Origin: a virus
DNA: 30,349 nucleotides
Reading direction: 5' to 3' (one strand)
IMG/VR virus record: IMGVR_UViG_3300050033_000296
Span: 1 to 30,349 of that record
Made by a program: the position numbers and the translations under genes. Within the stretch, counting starts at the first letter, position 1, and every line of letters begins with the position of its first letter. Below, in pieces: positions 1 through 8,243 of this stretch. The notes below the pieces were generated by a model. It made no database searches. It was not told where the DNA came from and saw nothing but the letters and a program-made list of their open reading frames with translations.

Positions 1-2276
1 AGATAGAGCCCGCACTTGTCGAGGTTCTTGGTGTCCGTCGTGCCCGAGGCGGTGTAGGTGAACTGGACGTAAGCGGTGGCGGCGTTCGACGGCGAGGTCG
101 CCGTCACCGTGGCCTGTGTCCAAGCCACCGCGCTATCGGCCACCGCCGTGCCGGCCGAGGTGCTGATCAGCGTCGGACCGGCGGCGTACCAGGCGATCTG
201 GGCGGTGACATTCTCAGAGGCGAGGCCAGCCCAGTCCGAGAAGAAGGCGGTGTACTGGGTGCTGGGCTGGACCGGGTAGGGCCCGAGCGAGACCACGACG
301 GCACCCGCAGCGCTGGGCGTGACCAGGAGCGAGTTGCCGCCGTCGAGGGCGCGGGTGGCTGACTGCGCCACGGCTGCGTTCGTCGCTGTGGCCGTCCCAA
401 CCCCTGTCTCGAAGCTCGCATCGACGGCGGAGAGGATGTTGTCGGCGCCCTGCACCACCACGATCGCCCGGGCGTTCACCGGGTCCCAGGAAACGCTGAG
501 CGAGGGGGTCGCCGGGAGATCGGCCACCACCGTGGCGGTGCTGTAGACCCAACTCGACGTGAGCGAGCCTGTCTCCGCGACCTGAACGTAGAAGTAGTAG
601 GTGCCCGGCGTGAGCGCCGTGCCCACCTGGACGAGGCTGGCGCTTCCCGACGTGCGCCCGGAGTCCCAGACTGATGTGGACGTCGCCGGGTTGAAGCCTC
701 CCGCTGCGACCTGGGCGGCGGTGAAGACCTTGGCCTCCCAGGCGGTGATGTAGGAGCCGGAGGCCGGCGTCGCCGTCCAGGCGATGAGGGGCTCCGTGGC
801 GCTGCTCGTCCCCGTCGGGCTGTAGACGACGAGAGCGGGGCCAGCCTGAGCGACCAGGGTGAAGTCGCTGGCGAACGGTCCCCGAAGGTTGCCCCCCCCC
901 TCTTGGGAGGCGAAGCTCCAGTTGTAGGTGTGGCCGTCCGAGATCAACGTCGACGACAGCGCTGCCGTGAAGGTGGCTCCCGGGATGGCGCTGTCCGCGT
1001 TCCAGACGACGGTCGACTGGAGGGCGCCGGTCCCGGCGTTGTAGTACGAGTATGAGGTCGCGCCGCTCACCTTGATCCGAAAGGCGTAGGCGTTCTGGTT
1101 CAGGCCGTCCGTGCTGTTGTAGACGGCGGTGAACGTCTCACCGCTGGAGACGTCATGATAGCTGGCGTTGCTGGGGCTTACGAGGGTGGGGGCGTAGGGC
1201 GCCGAGTATACGGAGGGGGTGGTGAAGGACTGGACTGTGCCGTAGACGGTGCCCTGGCTGTTCGATGCGACTATCTGGAAGTAGTAGGTGGTGCTCGGGG
1301 TCAACCCAGTCAGGGGCCAACTCTCACCCGTCGTCCCCGAGAATCCCGTAGCGGTCGTGGTCGTGCAGGGCGAGAGGCCAGCATTCGTCGCCCATCGGAA
1401 GTCGTAGGTGGAGGTTCCACCTCCGTCGGCCGCCAGCCCGTTGTCGCTGACGGTCCCGTTCAGGGTCGCGGTGGTTCCGGTGATCGAACTGGCGGAGCCC
1501 GTCGTCGCACTGGGCGGCAGCGCCAGCGTGGTGAAACCGACCCATGATCCGTAGGTGGTGCCCTCGATGTTCCAAGCCGCAATCTGAAAGGTATAGGTGG
1601 TGTTGGGGGTCAGACCCGTCACCGTTCCCGTGGGCGACACTGAGCCGGTGAAGGAACTCGGCGAGGCGCCCACGGGGGTACCGCCGCAGTTGAAGTCGCA
1701 ATTCGAGGTGGCCGTCCCACCACTAGCGGTGTAGAGACCATTGTCGTTGACGGTGCCGTTCAGGACCGCCGAGGTGGCCGTGATCGAGGTCGCCGTCCCC
1801 GTCGTCGCGCTAGGGGCCGAGACCGGGGCGTAGTTGATATACGCGCCGATGGCCCCGATAGCCGTAAGGCCGCTGAGGCTGGACGGTCCCGCCACGTTCC
1901 CGTCGAGGTAGCCGGTGCCACTGCCGTAGCTAAAGAGCATAGTGCCGGTGGAGGTGCGCCACCAGCCGATGTAGATCTGGGTGCCTGCCGCCAAGCGAAC
2001 GCCGCTAACGGCGAGCGCCTGCCATGCCTGCCCGCCGGTGCTTGGAGACCCGGCACCAAGATAGGCCGTGGCGCTACCGAACAGGATGTTCCCAGATGAG
2101 CCCCAGACGATCCCCTGAAACTCGGTGGTGCCGGAGTAGGCGTCGGCATAGATCACGATGGACGAGACGTAGCCGTCCGCCGGCATCGTGTAGATGGGCG
2201 TGCAGACCTGGGAATGGGTGTTAGAGCCGTACTCCCACCAGCCCGTGAAGGATGGCTGAGAGCCAAGCGTAGCCAT
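1..2276 (-). CDS. Fn3/Ig-like tail protein, C-terminus beyond window
   Basis: The minus-strand frame is open from ATG 2276 to position 1 (758 codons) and leaves the window without a stop, so it is partial. The first ~150 residues form a beta-rich domain with many W, Y and G (starts MATLGSQPSFTGWWEYG). Two similar ~85-residue Fn3/Ig-like modules follow, opening PSATTGTATSIT and PSATTGSASSIT, each with an LNGTV-DNG strand and a closing T-YTF/YYFQI strand. Further beta modules follow (PLIAWTATPASG; PATPSLSVSWDPVNA). Such proteins form tail tips, fibres or baseplate parts that touch the host surface. The start overlaps the stop of the upstream gene as TGATG. Lying just downstream of the tape measure gene supports a distal-tail role. 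The exact structural role is inferred. Confidence 0.8.
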   Translation of the reverse strand, partial: MATLGSQPSFTGWWEYGSNTHSQVCTPIYTMPADGYVSSIVIYADAYSGTTEFQGIVWGSSGNILFGSATAYLGAGSPSTGGQAWQALAVSGVRLAAGTQIYIGWWRTSTGTMLFSYGSGTGYLDGNVAGPSSLSGLTAIGAIGAYINYAPVSAPSATTGTATSITATSAVLNGTVNDNGLYTASGGTATSNCDFNCGGTPVGASPSSFTGSVSPTGTVTGLTPNTTYTFQIAAWNIEGTTYGSWVGFTTLALPPSATTGSASSITGTTATLNGTVSDNGLAADGGGTSTYDFRWATNAGLSPCTTTTATGFSGTTGESWPLTGLTPSTTYYFQIVASNSQGTVYGTVQSFTTPSVYSAPYAPTLVSPSNASYHDVSSGETFTAVYNSTDGLNQNAYAFRIKVSGATSYSYYNAGTGALQSTVVWNADSAIPGATFTAALSSTLISDGHTYNWSFASQEGGGNLRGPFASDFTLVAQAGPALVVYSPTGTSSATEPLIAWTATPASGSYITAWEAKVFTAAQVAAGGFNPATSTSVWDSGRTSGSASLVQVGTALTPGTYYFYVQVAETGSLTSSWVYSTATVVADLPATPSLSVSWDPVNARAIVVVQGADNILSAVDASFETGVGTATATNAAVAQSATRALDGGNSLLVTPSAAGAVVVSLGPYPVQPSTQYTAFFSDWAGLASENVTAQIAWYAAGPTLISTSAGTAVADSAVAWTQATVTATSPSNAATAYVQFTYTASGTTDTKNLDKCGLY

Positions 2277-2497
2277 CAGGCGTGTGCCTCCCAGGCCCGC
2301 TGGGCGTTGAGCACCCGTCGAAAGTTCACGTCATGCCCCCAGTCGCGATGGGTCGGACGGTAGTGGCTGCGCGCCTCGGGGACGAGCTCGCACTCCCAGA
2401 AGGCTTGCCCGCACGGTGCGCAGAGCCACGGGGGCGTCTGCGGAAGGCTCACCTGCTGCATGTCGCGCCCGCAGTTCGGACACTTCTGGGTCACCAT
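2276..2497 (-). CDS. Small zinc-ribbon protein between tape measure and tail protein
   Basis: A 73-residue protein starting MVTQKCPNCGRDM. Two CxxC pairs (CPNC near residue 6, CAPC near residue 27) are spaced as in a zinc ribbon, followed by a charged, aromatic tail. It overlaps the tape measure stop by 7 bp and its own stop overlaps the next start as TGATG, so it is translated within the late tail operon. I do not recognise a specific family. A structural zinc site in a small tail or tail-assembly accessory protein is the simplest reading. Confidence 0.7.
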   Translation of the reverse strand: MVTQKCPNCGRDMQQVSLPQTPPWLCAPCGQAFWECELVPEARSHYRPTHRDWGHDVNFRRVLNAQRAWEAHA

Positions 2498-5202
2498 CCC
2501 ATGCTCGCCTTCATGCGCTGCTCCAGGTCCGCGTTCTGGGCGGCAAGAGCCCCGGCGACGGCCGCCTGGAGCTGAGGCTGCGAAAGGCTCGTGCCCATGA
2601 TCTGGACGGTCGGGTGGTTGTCGATCTGGACGCTGCTGGCCGCCGAGGTGCCGCCATGGCCGCCCGGGTAGATCACCGTGCCGCCGGCGCCGGCGTAGGC
2701 CAGTTCTGGACCCTGCTCGCCGACGATGCCCCAGCCCCCGATGGGGATGGAGCCGCCGAAGGCGTGGCCACTGAAGAGGCTACCTAGCCAACTCACCGGG
2801 TTCAGGCCCTGGATGGCTTTCCAGATCGCCGTGCCCACCCCGGAGATGCCCTTGCCGATGTCGCCAAGCAGCGTCGATAGATAGCCGCCGATCTGCCCCG
2901 GTAGGCCGGTGAAGAACGCCCCGATGGAGTTGAAGAACTTGCCCACATCACCGAGGAGGGACGATGCGTCGCCGGAAACGCCACCCCAGAGGCCACGGAA
3001 CCAGCCCCCGATGGTCGAGAAGAACGCGCCGATGGCGCCGGTGACGGCTTTCCACGCCCCGGCAACGTCACCAGGTAGGCCGCGGAACCAGCCGCCAATG
3101 GTCGAGAAGAACGAGCCAATGGCCCCGAGGGCGGTATTGAACGCCCCATGCACTTGCGACGGACCACTCTCGACCCAGTGCGCGATGGTGGAGAAGAAGT
3201 TGCCCAGGGCCGACACGACGGTATTCCATACACCTACCAGGGTGCCGGGCAGGCTGTGGAACCAGCCGCCGATGTCCTCGAAGAAGTTGGCCACCGCGCC
3301 GGTGAAGAACGCCTTCATGGCGCTGGAGATGTTGTTCCACGAACTCTGGGCCATTGGGCCGATCGAGTTCGGGTTACTACCACTCGGAGCCGAGACGCCC
3401 GGGATCGGGCTCTTCGCGGGCGTACCGAAGGCCTGCTTCGGCATCTTGCTCCAGAGGAGGAGGAAGGCCGCCAGCGGGACGGCCAGCGAGGCGAGAGTGG
3501 CGTACAGGGTGAGGGATGCGATGTTGAGCCCCAGGACCGCCACCGTTGCAGCGCCGATCCCCTCCTCACCCGCAAACGCCACGAAGGCCGCTCCCAACTC
3601 CGGGAGGCTAGCGATGAAGGACAGGATGGCGAGAGCCTTCATCCGGCTCCCCAGGAGTAGGATGGCCGCCGCCCAGGCGAGGATGGGGCCGACGCCAGGG
3701 ATCTTGATCATCCAGCTGACGATGTCGGCCAGCCAGACGACCAGTTGCGTCAACATGGGCGCGATGTCGAGGTACAGCTGCCCGAAGCTACTGAGCAGCG
3801 CCGGCAGCACCCCCAGGATGGCCTCGTACTCCTTGAGGTGGACCTCGAAGAGGTTGCCTACCGAAGCCTTGCCGGAGGTCGAGGTGAGCCACTTGTCGAG
3901 CAGCTTCAGCATGTTGGTAAGGTCCGTCACGATGCCGGACGCCAGACCCTTGCTGTTGGCGAAGACGTCGTAGAGGGTGATCCCAATCTGCTTCAGGAGG
4001 TCCCACCACATGTGGAAGTCGCCGAGCAGATCGTTGACCCACTTCTCCCAGACGCTCGACGGGCCCGTGTTGAGCTTTATCAGAGCCTGGTTGAGCCAGT
4101 TCATGAAGCCCCCGCCCTTCATGGCCACATAATCCAGGATCTTCGCCACCAATTCGACACCGTTCGTGAGGGCGCTCATTGACGTGGGCAGTTCGTTCTG
4201 GAACTTCTGCTCAATCTGGGTGAACATGGCGAGGCCCGGACCGTCGATCCAGGTCTCCAGTGGCACCAGGGCCTTCTGGATGATGCTCATGTTCTCGGCG
4301 GCGTACTTGCCGATGGTGGGGAGGAACTTCTCGGCCACCAGCATCAGGGTGTTGAGGATGTTCGCGCCGGTGGATTCCGCCTGCCCGGTCATCGCGTTGA
4401 ACATCTGGTGGAAGCCCTGCGCGGTGTTGGCCGCTTGCAGGACCGCCGCCCGGGCGAGCGGCGAGAAGGAGGACAAGGTGTAGTTGAGTTGGTTCTGGGC
4501 GGCGACTGCCTGAACACTCCCCGCGCCGTAGACGGCGACCGCTTGGCTAAGCGCGTTCTGCGCTGTCACCACGTTCTTGATGTCGCCGAGGGCCTGCCCC
4601 ATGCCGGCCATGTCGGTGCCCATACCGACGGCCATCGTGGTCAGCGCACCCGCGGCCAGGAGCGCGCCGCCGGCCAGGGCACCAGCGAGTGATGCCCCGA
4701 GCCCGAGAGCGGTGGTCATCAGGTGCTCCATGCCGAAGCCTGCCAGGGAGAGCGCCGACCCGAAGGCCGCCATCCCGCCGATACCGCCGCCCCAGCCGAG
4801 GAAGGTGAGCAGGTTGGTGCCGCCTCCCGCGGCTGCACTGCCACCCGCAGCACCAGCGACGGCACCTAGACCACCACCACCGCCTCCACCGCTGCCTGCT
4901 GAGGCACCCAGGAGGGCCGCTAGGCCACCCCCACCCCCACCGCCTGCTGCCCCTCCGGCGAGGGCGCCTCCTGCGTTCGCACCGATGGTGACGTTGACGG
5001 GCTTGGCCGTGAAGGCGTCCAGGAGGGCTCGCGCCTCGACCAGCTTGGCCTCCAGCGGCGAGATGTCAGCGTCGACGATCGCGGTACCGGAGGCGTCGCC
5101 AAGAGACTGGACCTCCTTCTTGGCCGCGGCGACCTTCGCCACCAGATCGGAGATGTCCCCTTGGAGCACCGCCGTGACTGGAGGGAGGTAAGACCCTGGC
5201 AT
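2491..5202 (-). CDS. Tail tape measure protein
   Basis: About 903 residues. The N-terminal ~60 residues are a helical segment (DLVAKVAAAKKEVQSLG), followed by an extreme Gly/Ala-rich stretch (~90-160) with poly-Gly runs, a long hydrophobic and helical middle, and several membrane-like segments (PILAWAAAILLLGSRM; LTLYATLASLAVPLAAFLLL). Five tandem 29-residue repeats of the type FFSTIGGWFRGLPG follow. The C-terminus has the GGWGIVGEQGPELAYAG signature often seen at tape measure ends. The protein sets tail length inside the tube and usually helps DNA entry. The ATG at 5202 overlaps the stop of the gp10-like gene as TGATG; a TTG one codon upstream is less likely. Location after the tail chaperones fits. 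Confidence 0.92.
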   Translation of the reverse strand: MPGSYLPPVTAVLQGDISDLVAKVAAAKKEVQSLGDASGTAIVDADISPLEAKLVEARALLDAFTAKPVNVTIGANAGGALAGGAAGGGGGGGLAALLGASAGSGGGGGGGLGAVAGAAGGSAAAGGGTNLLTFLGWGGGIGGMAAFGSALSLAGFGMEHLMTTALGLGASLAGALAGGALLAAGALTTMAVGMGTDMAGMGQALGDIKNVVTAQNALSQAVAVYGAGSVQAVAAQNQLNYTLSSFSPLARAAVLQAANTAQGFHQMFNAMTGQAESTGANILNTLMLVAEKFLPTIGKYAAENMSIIQKALVPLETWIDGPGLAMFTQIEQKFQNELPTSMSALTNGVELVAKILDYVAMKGGGFMNWLNQALIKLNTGPSSVWEKWVNDLLGDFHMWWDLLKQIGITLYDVFANSKGLASGIVTDLTNMLKLLDKWLTSTSGKASVGNLFEVHLKEYEAILGVLPALLSSFGQLYLDIAPMLTQLVVWLADIVSWMIKIPGVGPILAWAAAILLLGSRMKALAILSFIASLPELGAAFVAFAGEEGIGAATVAVLGLNIASLTLYATLASLAVPLAAFLLLWSKMPKQAFGTPAKSPIPGVSAPSGSNPNSIGPMAQSSWNNISSAMKAFFTGAVANFFEDIGGWFHSLPGTLVGVWNTVVSALGNFFSTIAHWVESGPSQVHGAFNTALGAIGSFFSTIGGWFRGLPGDVAGAWKAVTGAIGAFFSTIGGWFRGLWGGVSGDASSLLGDVGKFFNSIGAFFTGLPGQIGGYLSTLLGDIGKGISGVGTAIWKAIQGLNPVSWLGSLFSGHAFGGSIPIGGWGIVGEQGPELAYAGAGGTVIYPGGHGGTSAASSVQIDNHPTVQIMGTSLSQPQLQAAVAGALAAQNADLEQRMKASMGW
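2854..3288 (-). repeat. Five 29-residue coding repeats in the tape measure gene
   Basis: Five consecutive 29-codon units encode variants of xFFxxIGGWFxxLPGxxxGxW...(A/D)(I/L/V)G. Units three and four share the exact run FFSTIGGWFRGL. Units are clearly related in protein but diverged in DNA, so this is an old internal duplication. Changes in copy number would change the protein by fixed steps of 29 residues. Confidence 0.8.
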
Positions 5203-5732
5203 CAACTAGCTCCTGGAATTGCGGCGGCCCAGACCGCGTAGAAGCGGGCCGAGACGGCGGCGAGGCTGGCTGGCACGGCCGGCGCGAGGTAGGGCCGGGC
5301 CGGGAGGGTCACGCGATGGGCGTAGAAGCGAACGCCCCCGTTGACCCAACTGAGCATCCCGGGGCGACCGGACCCGCTGCGGGCCATGTGGTGCGGGAGG
5401 ATCGTGCCTCCGAGCTCCTGGATGCGCCCGTAGATGACGGTGGGGCCGATGGTGCTGGACCAGCGGTAGGGGCCCGTCCTGGCCGTCCCAGAGCCCGGGA
5501 TGGCGGCAGCACCGTCCCCGGCCCCGACGATGATCGACCGGCGGAGGACCCCCGTTCGGACGTTGGGCCCGGGCCGGTGGGAGGCGTTGCTGCGCGCCCG
5601 TCCCTGGATGATGGCCGCGCCCTGAAGGACCGCCACCGGGGTGGCGCGCTCGAAGTCCCCCACCATGGTGTCGAGGATCTCGGCGAAGGCCTCAACCGAC
5701 GACGCGGAGAAGCGGGCGGTAAACTCAGCCAT
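5202..5732 (-). CDS. HK97-gp10-like tail/neck protein
   Basis: About 176 residues from ATG 5732 (MAEFTARFSA); a TTG four codons upstream at 5744 is possible. The pattern of an N-terminal helix (SVEAFAEILDTMVGDFERA), then PGPNVRTGVLRRSI and a C-terminal RPYLAPAV is typical of HK97 gp10-type proteins, which act at the head-tail interface. It overlaps the tape measure start by TGATG. No strong ribosome-binding site is visible before 5732. The position is odd: gp10-like genes usually precede the major tail gene, while here it lies between the chaperone pair and the tape measure. Confidence 0.72.
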   Translation of the reverse strand: MAEFTARFSASSVEAFAEILDTMVGDFERATPVAVLQGAAIIQGRARSNASHRPGPNVRTGVLRRSIIVGAGDGAAAIPGSGTARTGPYRWSSTIGPTVIYGRIQELGGTILPHHMARSGSGRPGMLSWVNGGVRFYAHRVTLPARPYLAPAVPASLAAVSARFYAVWAAAIPGAS

Positions 5733-5754
5733 CGCACCAAACAAAGGTTCGGGA

Positions 5755-5782
5755 TTGACTACACGGCCGGGCGTGGTACAAC
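5755..5782 (+). promoter_or_regulatory. Candidate promoter for a leaderless small gene
   Basis: TTGACT (5755-5760), a 16-nt spacer, then TACAAC (5777-5782). Seven bases downstream of the -10 falls exactly on the A of an ATG at 5789, predicting a leaderless transcript. The promoter points against the late operon and lies in its only sizeable gap. It is called by eye from consensus only. Confidence 0.4.
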
Positions 5783-5788
5783 CACGTC

Positions 5789-5929
5789 ATGCGTGAAGTG
5801 ATCGCCCTGGCAGTCATGACTGCGGCGGCCCTGCTGATCTGGTCGGGCCCCGTGGTGCTCGGCATCCTGGTGCTCGTGGTAGGGGCCGTCGTGCTCTTCG
5901 CACTGCGCCCTAGATCAGCCTCGGTCTGA
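5789..5929 (+). CDS. Possible leaderless 46-residue membrane protein, opposite strand
   Basis: The reading MREVIALAVMTAAALLIW continues into GPVVLGILVLVVGAVVLF and ends LRPRSASV. It is almost entirely hydrophobic with a basic C-terminal end, as expected of a one- or two-span membrane peptide. It sits in the 177-bp gap between the chaperone fusion and the gp10-like gene, on the opposite strand, and overlaps the chaperone fusion's last 20 bp tail to tail. There is no ribosome-binding site, but a promoter-like sequence ends exactly 6 nt before the ATG. It could be a small lysogeny-expressed gene. GC-rich antisense sequence often reads hydrophobic by chance, so this is tentative. Confidence 0.35.
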   Translation: MREVIALAVMTAAALLIWSGPVVLGILVLVVGAVVLFALRPRSASV

Positions 5930-6553
5930 CGCTCTCCCGGACGTTGTCGATAGCGAGGAGCCAGTCGCAGAGTTCGGCCGGCGCCGCCTCGATCTGATCG
6001 AGCGTCCAGCCGGTGACCCGGACGATCTCGTAGGTCCTCAGTTCGGGGGGGAGGTTGCCAGTGAAGGACCGCCCGCGGTAGAACCACCCGACCCGCTTGA
6101 GCCGCCAAAAGGGTCATCCCGCTCGCCGTCCAGGTCAGCCTTGGTCGGCGCGAATCGGTTGGGGATCATGGTCCGAGCGATGGCGGGTGCGCAGACCAAC
6201 TGGAGGAAATCGTAGTCGTCGGCCGGGATCTCGCTCAGGTGCTCCAGGTCGATGGGGATGCCGTCGAAGGACCAGGCGGTCACCATGGCCAGGACACAGG
6301 CGTCGTTGGCCGCCAACAGGGCATCGAAGTCCTGATCGGGGAGGGAGAAGTCGATGAGCGGCTCGCGCTCCTGACCATCCTCGAGCTTGGCGTTGCGGCC
6401 GTTGATCTCGGCGTTCTGGCGAAAGACCCGCTGCGTCTCCGCCGAGACGTGGCTGATCGCCCGCTGCAGGGAGCGCCGGCCCTTCTCGGTCAGCTGCTCC
6501 GGCTCGCGGACGTCGGCCCAGGCCCCCTTCGTGATGAGTTCGATCCGTGGCAC
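5910..6553 (-). CDS. Tail assembly chaperone, frameshifted long form (GT-type)
   Basis: A -1 slip at the C-run (6045-6051) avoids the TGA at 6038-6040 and continues as ELRTYEIVRVTGW and then LDQIEAAPAELCDWLLAIDN to TAG 5910-5912. It adds 44 residues to give about 214. The extension has the compact helical, protein-like composition typical of T domains rather than shadow sequence. In lambda-type tails the short form coats the tape measure and the minor GT form recruits tail tube protein. Position between the major tail gene and the tape measure gene fits that role. The shift itself is inferred from sequence. Confidence 0.75.
6038..6553 (-). CDS. Tail assembly chaperone, short form (G-type)
   Basis: A 171-residue protein with GTG start at 6553, preceded by an AAGGAGAG ribosome-binding site at good spacing. 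The N-terminus MPRIELITKGAWADVREPEQ and the following helices (LTEKGRRSLQRAISHV; DFDALLAANDACVLAMV) resemble G-like tail chaperones in length and place. The tail end is low-complexity (GGSSGSGGSTAGG) and leads into the slippery C-run, where translation either stops at TGA 6038-6040 or shifts to the long form. Confidence 0.8.
   Translation of the reverse strand: MPRIELITKGAWADVREPEQLTEKGRRSLQRAISHVSAETQRVFRQNAEINGRNAKLEDGQEREPLIDFSLPDQDFDALLAANDACVLAMVTAWSFDGIPIDLEHLSEIPADDYDFLQLVCAPAIARTMIPNRFAPTKADLDGERDDPFGGSSGSGGSTAGGPSLATSPPN
6044..6050 (-). promoter_or_regulatory. -1 programmed frameshift site C CCC CCG
   Basis: Read on the minus strand, the zero-frame codons are TCC CCC CCG AAC TGA. 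The heptamer C CCC CCG lets both proline tRNAs re-pair in the -1 frame as CCC CCC, after which GAA CTG AGG follows and runs 44 codons. It lies two codons before the zero-frame stop, the usual geometry for tail-chaperone shifts. Confidence 0.72.
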
Positions 6554-6589
6554 GTTTCTCTCTCCTTGCCCCGACCGGATGGTCAGGTT

Positions 6590-7570
6590 CTAGACGTAGG
6601 TGGTGGAGACCGCGTTGGTCAGGGTCACCTTGACCGGGGAGAAGCCCCCCGAGACGCCGATGTCGGTGGTGTTGGCGATCGCGGTCCCGGTGACGTCGAT
6701 CTCCAGGATGTCCTTGTCAGCCTTGAACGGCGCCGCCGTGAAGGCAACGCTCGTGGAGTGGACCTCGAGGATGCCGCTGGCGCCCTGGGTGAGGGTCAAG
6801 TCCACCGCGGGCTGGGTGTTGTTGAGGTAGTAGCCGAGCATCGTGTCGGCGGCATCGGCCAGACCCGAGAGCTTCCACGAGACGGTCAGCGGACCGATGA
6901 AGATCTCGGAGGGGTTCTGGGTGCCGTCCAGGCCCTTGATCACGGTGACCTTGCGGGTCATGGTCACGGTGGCCTCGGTCACGACGACCGTGGAGGTGCC
7001 GCCGATGGTGCAGGCGCACTGCCAGGCTGCCACCGGGAGGACCCCGGTGTAGGTGGCGGTCGGGTTGGTCTCGTGCGCCGAGAGCAGCGACGTGATCTTC
7101 CCGGTGAACTTGAGCAGGTCCTCGGCCGTGTACTGGAGCTCCACCTCGGTCCACTGGGCGCCGGCGTAGCCGCGGGCGTTGGTGGCGTCGTAGTTGTGGG
7201 TGATGGAGTGCGAGGTCGGCTGGCCCTGACCCGAGTTCAGCACCGCCGCAGTGTGGACGTAGGGACCCACGCCGGTGACCGCCTCATCGCCCAGGACGCC
7301 CGAGATCGCGAAGCCGATGGTGTCCACCCAGACGCCGCCGCCGACCGAGATGTTGGCGGTGCCAACGCCCGGCACCATGCCGAGGTCGGTCACCATCGAG
7401 CCCACCAGGGCCGTGACGGGCAGCTCGGTGATCTTGTCTTCGGGGGTGAAGGAGTCCAAGTGCAGGAACGCCGTCGACGTCAGCCAGGTGCCCTTGACGG
7501 CCTCCTTGGCGATGCCGATCTGTTGGCGAGCTACTGGCAGGGCAGTCGCCGGGTAGGTTATTCCTGGCAT
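6590..7570 (-). CDS. Major tail (tube) protein
   Basis: 326 residues, ATG 7570. The N-terminal ARQQIGIAKEAVKGTWLTST matches the G-KEaxxGT pattern of siphovirus tube proteins. The rest is beta-rich with alternating T/V strands (VTMTRKVTVIKG; ILEIDVTGTAIANTTD), as expected of a tube-forming beta-sandwich. It is directly upstream of the chaperone pair, as in most long-tailed phages, and overlaps the preceding small gene by 13 bp. The 36-bp gap to the chaperone start holds that gene's ribosome-binding site. Confidence 0.85.
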   Translation of the reverse strand: MPGITYPATALPVARQQIGIAKEAVKGTWLTSTAFLHLDSFTPEDKITELPVTALVGSMVTDLGMVPGVGTANISVGGGVWVDTIGFAISGVLGDEAVTGVGPYVHTAAVLNSGQGQPTSHSITHNYDATNARGYAGAQWTEVELQYTAEDLLKFTGKITSLLSAHETNPTATYTGVLPVAAWQCACTIGGTSTVVVTEATVTMTRKVTVIKGLDGTQNPSEIFIGPLTVSWKLSGLADAADTMLGYYLNNTQPAVDLTLTQGASGILEVHSTSVAFTAAPFKADKDILEIDVTGTAIANTTDIGVSGGFSPVKVTLTNAVSTTYV

Positions 7571-7761
7571 GGCGGGTTCTCCTCTGGCGTGGCGGGGGCC
7601 GCCTTGCCGGTCTTCGGGTGGGGCTCCGCTGCCACCGGGGTCAGCAGGCCGTGGAAGAGCTCAACGTCCGATTCGAGGACGTCGCCCGGCGCGAGGGTCT
7701 TGCCCACCGACGGGACGTAGACCTCGGCCTCGCCGACGTAGCGGTAGCGGAAGGCGTTCAT
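7558..7761 (-). CDS. Small conserved-looking tail-operon protein
   Basis: 67 residues starting MNAFRYRYVGEAEVYVPSVG. The sequence is a small beta-barrel-like pattern (VYVPSVGKTLAPGDVLESD) with a Pro/Lys-rich C-terminus. The ATG overlaps the upstream stop as ATGA, and its end overlaps the tube gene start. Short proteins with a V-P-G-x-T-xxPGD core often sit between tail terminator and tube genes. No specific function can be assigned. Confidence 0.7.
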   Translation of the reverse strand: MNAFRYRYVGEAEVYVPSVGKTLAPGDVLESDVELFHGLLTPVAAEPHPKTGKAAPATPEENPPCQE

Positions 7762-8243
7762 GTGTTGACGACCTCAAGTGCGGTGATGGCGAGATGGCCC
7801 CAGATGTGCAGACCGGCCTCGTCCTCGGAGAGCACGGGCAAGTCCTGGTCCAGGCGCAGGTCGAAGCTCCCCACCCCGTCGCCTTCACCGGCTTGGAGGA
7901 TGGGGTTGCTGCTGCTGGTGGTGCCGAGGGCTGGGTCGGCCCGGATGGCGTCCAGGATCGACTCGGCGATGGCGTCGAAGTCGGACTGCCCGTCCTCGCC
8001 CTTCTGCTGGGCGGAGAAGCAGACCAGTTCGAGCGTCACCGTATAGGTGATCTGCTTGACCCCCATCCCGAGGCGCTTCTCCTGCTGAGAGGCGATGACC
8101 GGGAAGGAGACGGCCGTGGTCTTCGCACCGGGGTCGTTGAGCGCGTCCGTGCGCTTCGGCATGGCCTCGTAGAAGGCCACGTTGGCGATGCCCTGGCCGT
8201 TGAGGTAGGTGTAGACGGCCTCGCGGACCGTCTCGCGGCTCAC
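7758..8243 (-). CDS. Tail terminator-like protein
   Basis: 161 residues from a GTG at 8243 that overlaps the connector stop (GTGA). The N-terminus MSRETVREAVYTYLNGQGI is a helix, followed by strands (KQITYTVTLELVCFSAQQ) and an FDAIAESILDAIRAD helix, the usual order of small tail terminator or completion proteins. Its place between the connector and the tube gene supports capping of the finished tail and joining to the head. Family assignment is by order and length, not by a diagnostic motif. Confidence 0.65.
   Translation of the reverse strand: MSRETVREAVYTYLNGQGIANVAFYEAMPKRTDALNDPGAKTTAVSFPVIASQQEKRLGMGVKQITYTVTLELVCFSAQQKGEDGQSDFDAIAESILDAIRADPALGTTSSSNPILQAGEGDGVGSFDLRLDQDLPVLSEDEAGLHIWGHLAITALEVVNT

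Noticed and set aside
6239-7720. 493-codon plus-strand frame opposite the tail tube gene
   Set aside because: Gly/Asp/Arg/Val-rich composition typical of antisense shadow in GC-rich DNA; it covers well-supported tail genes.
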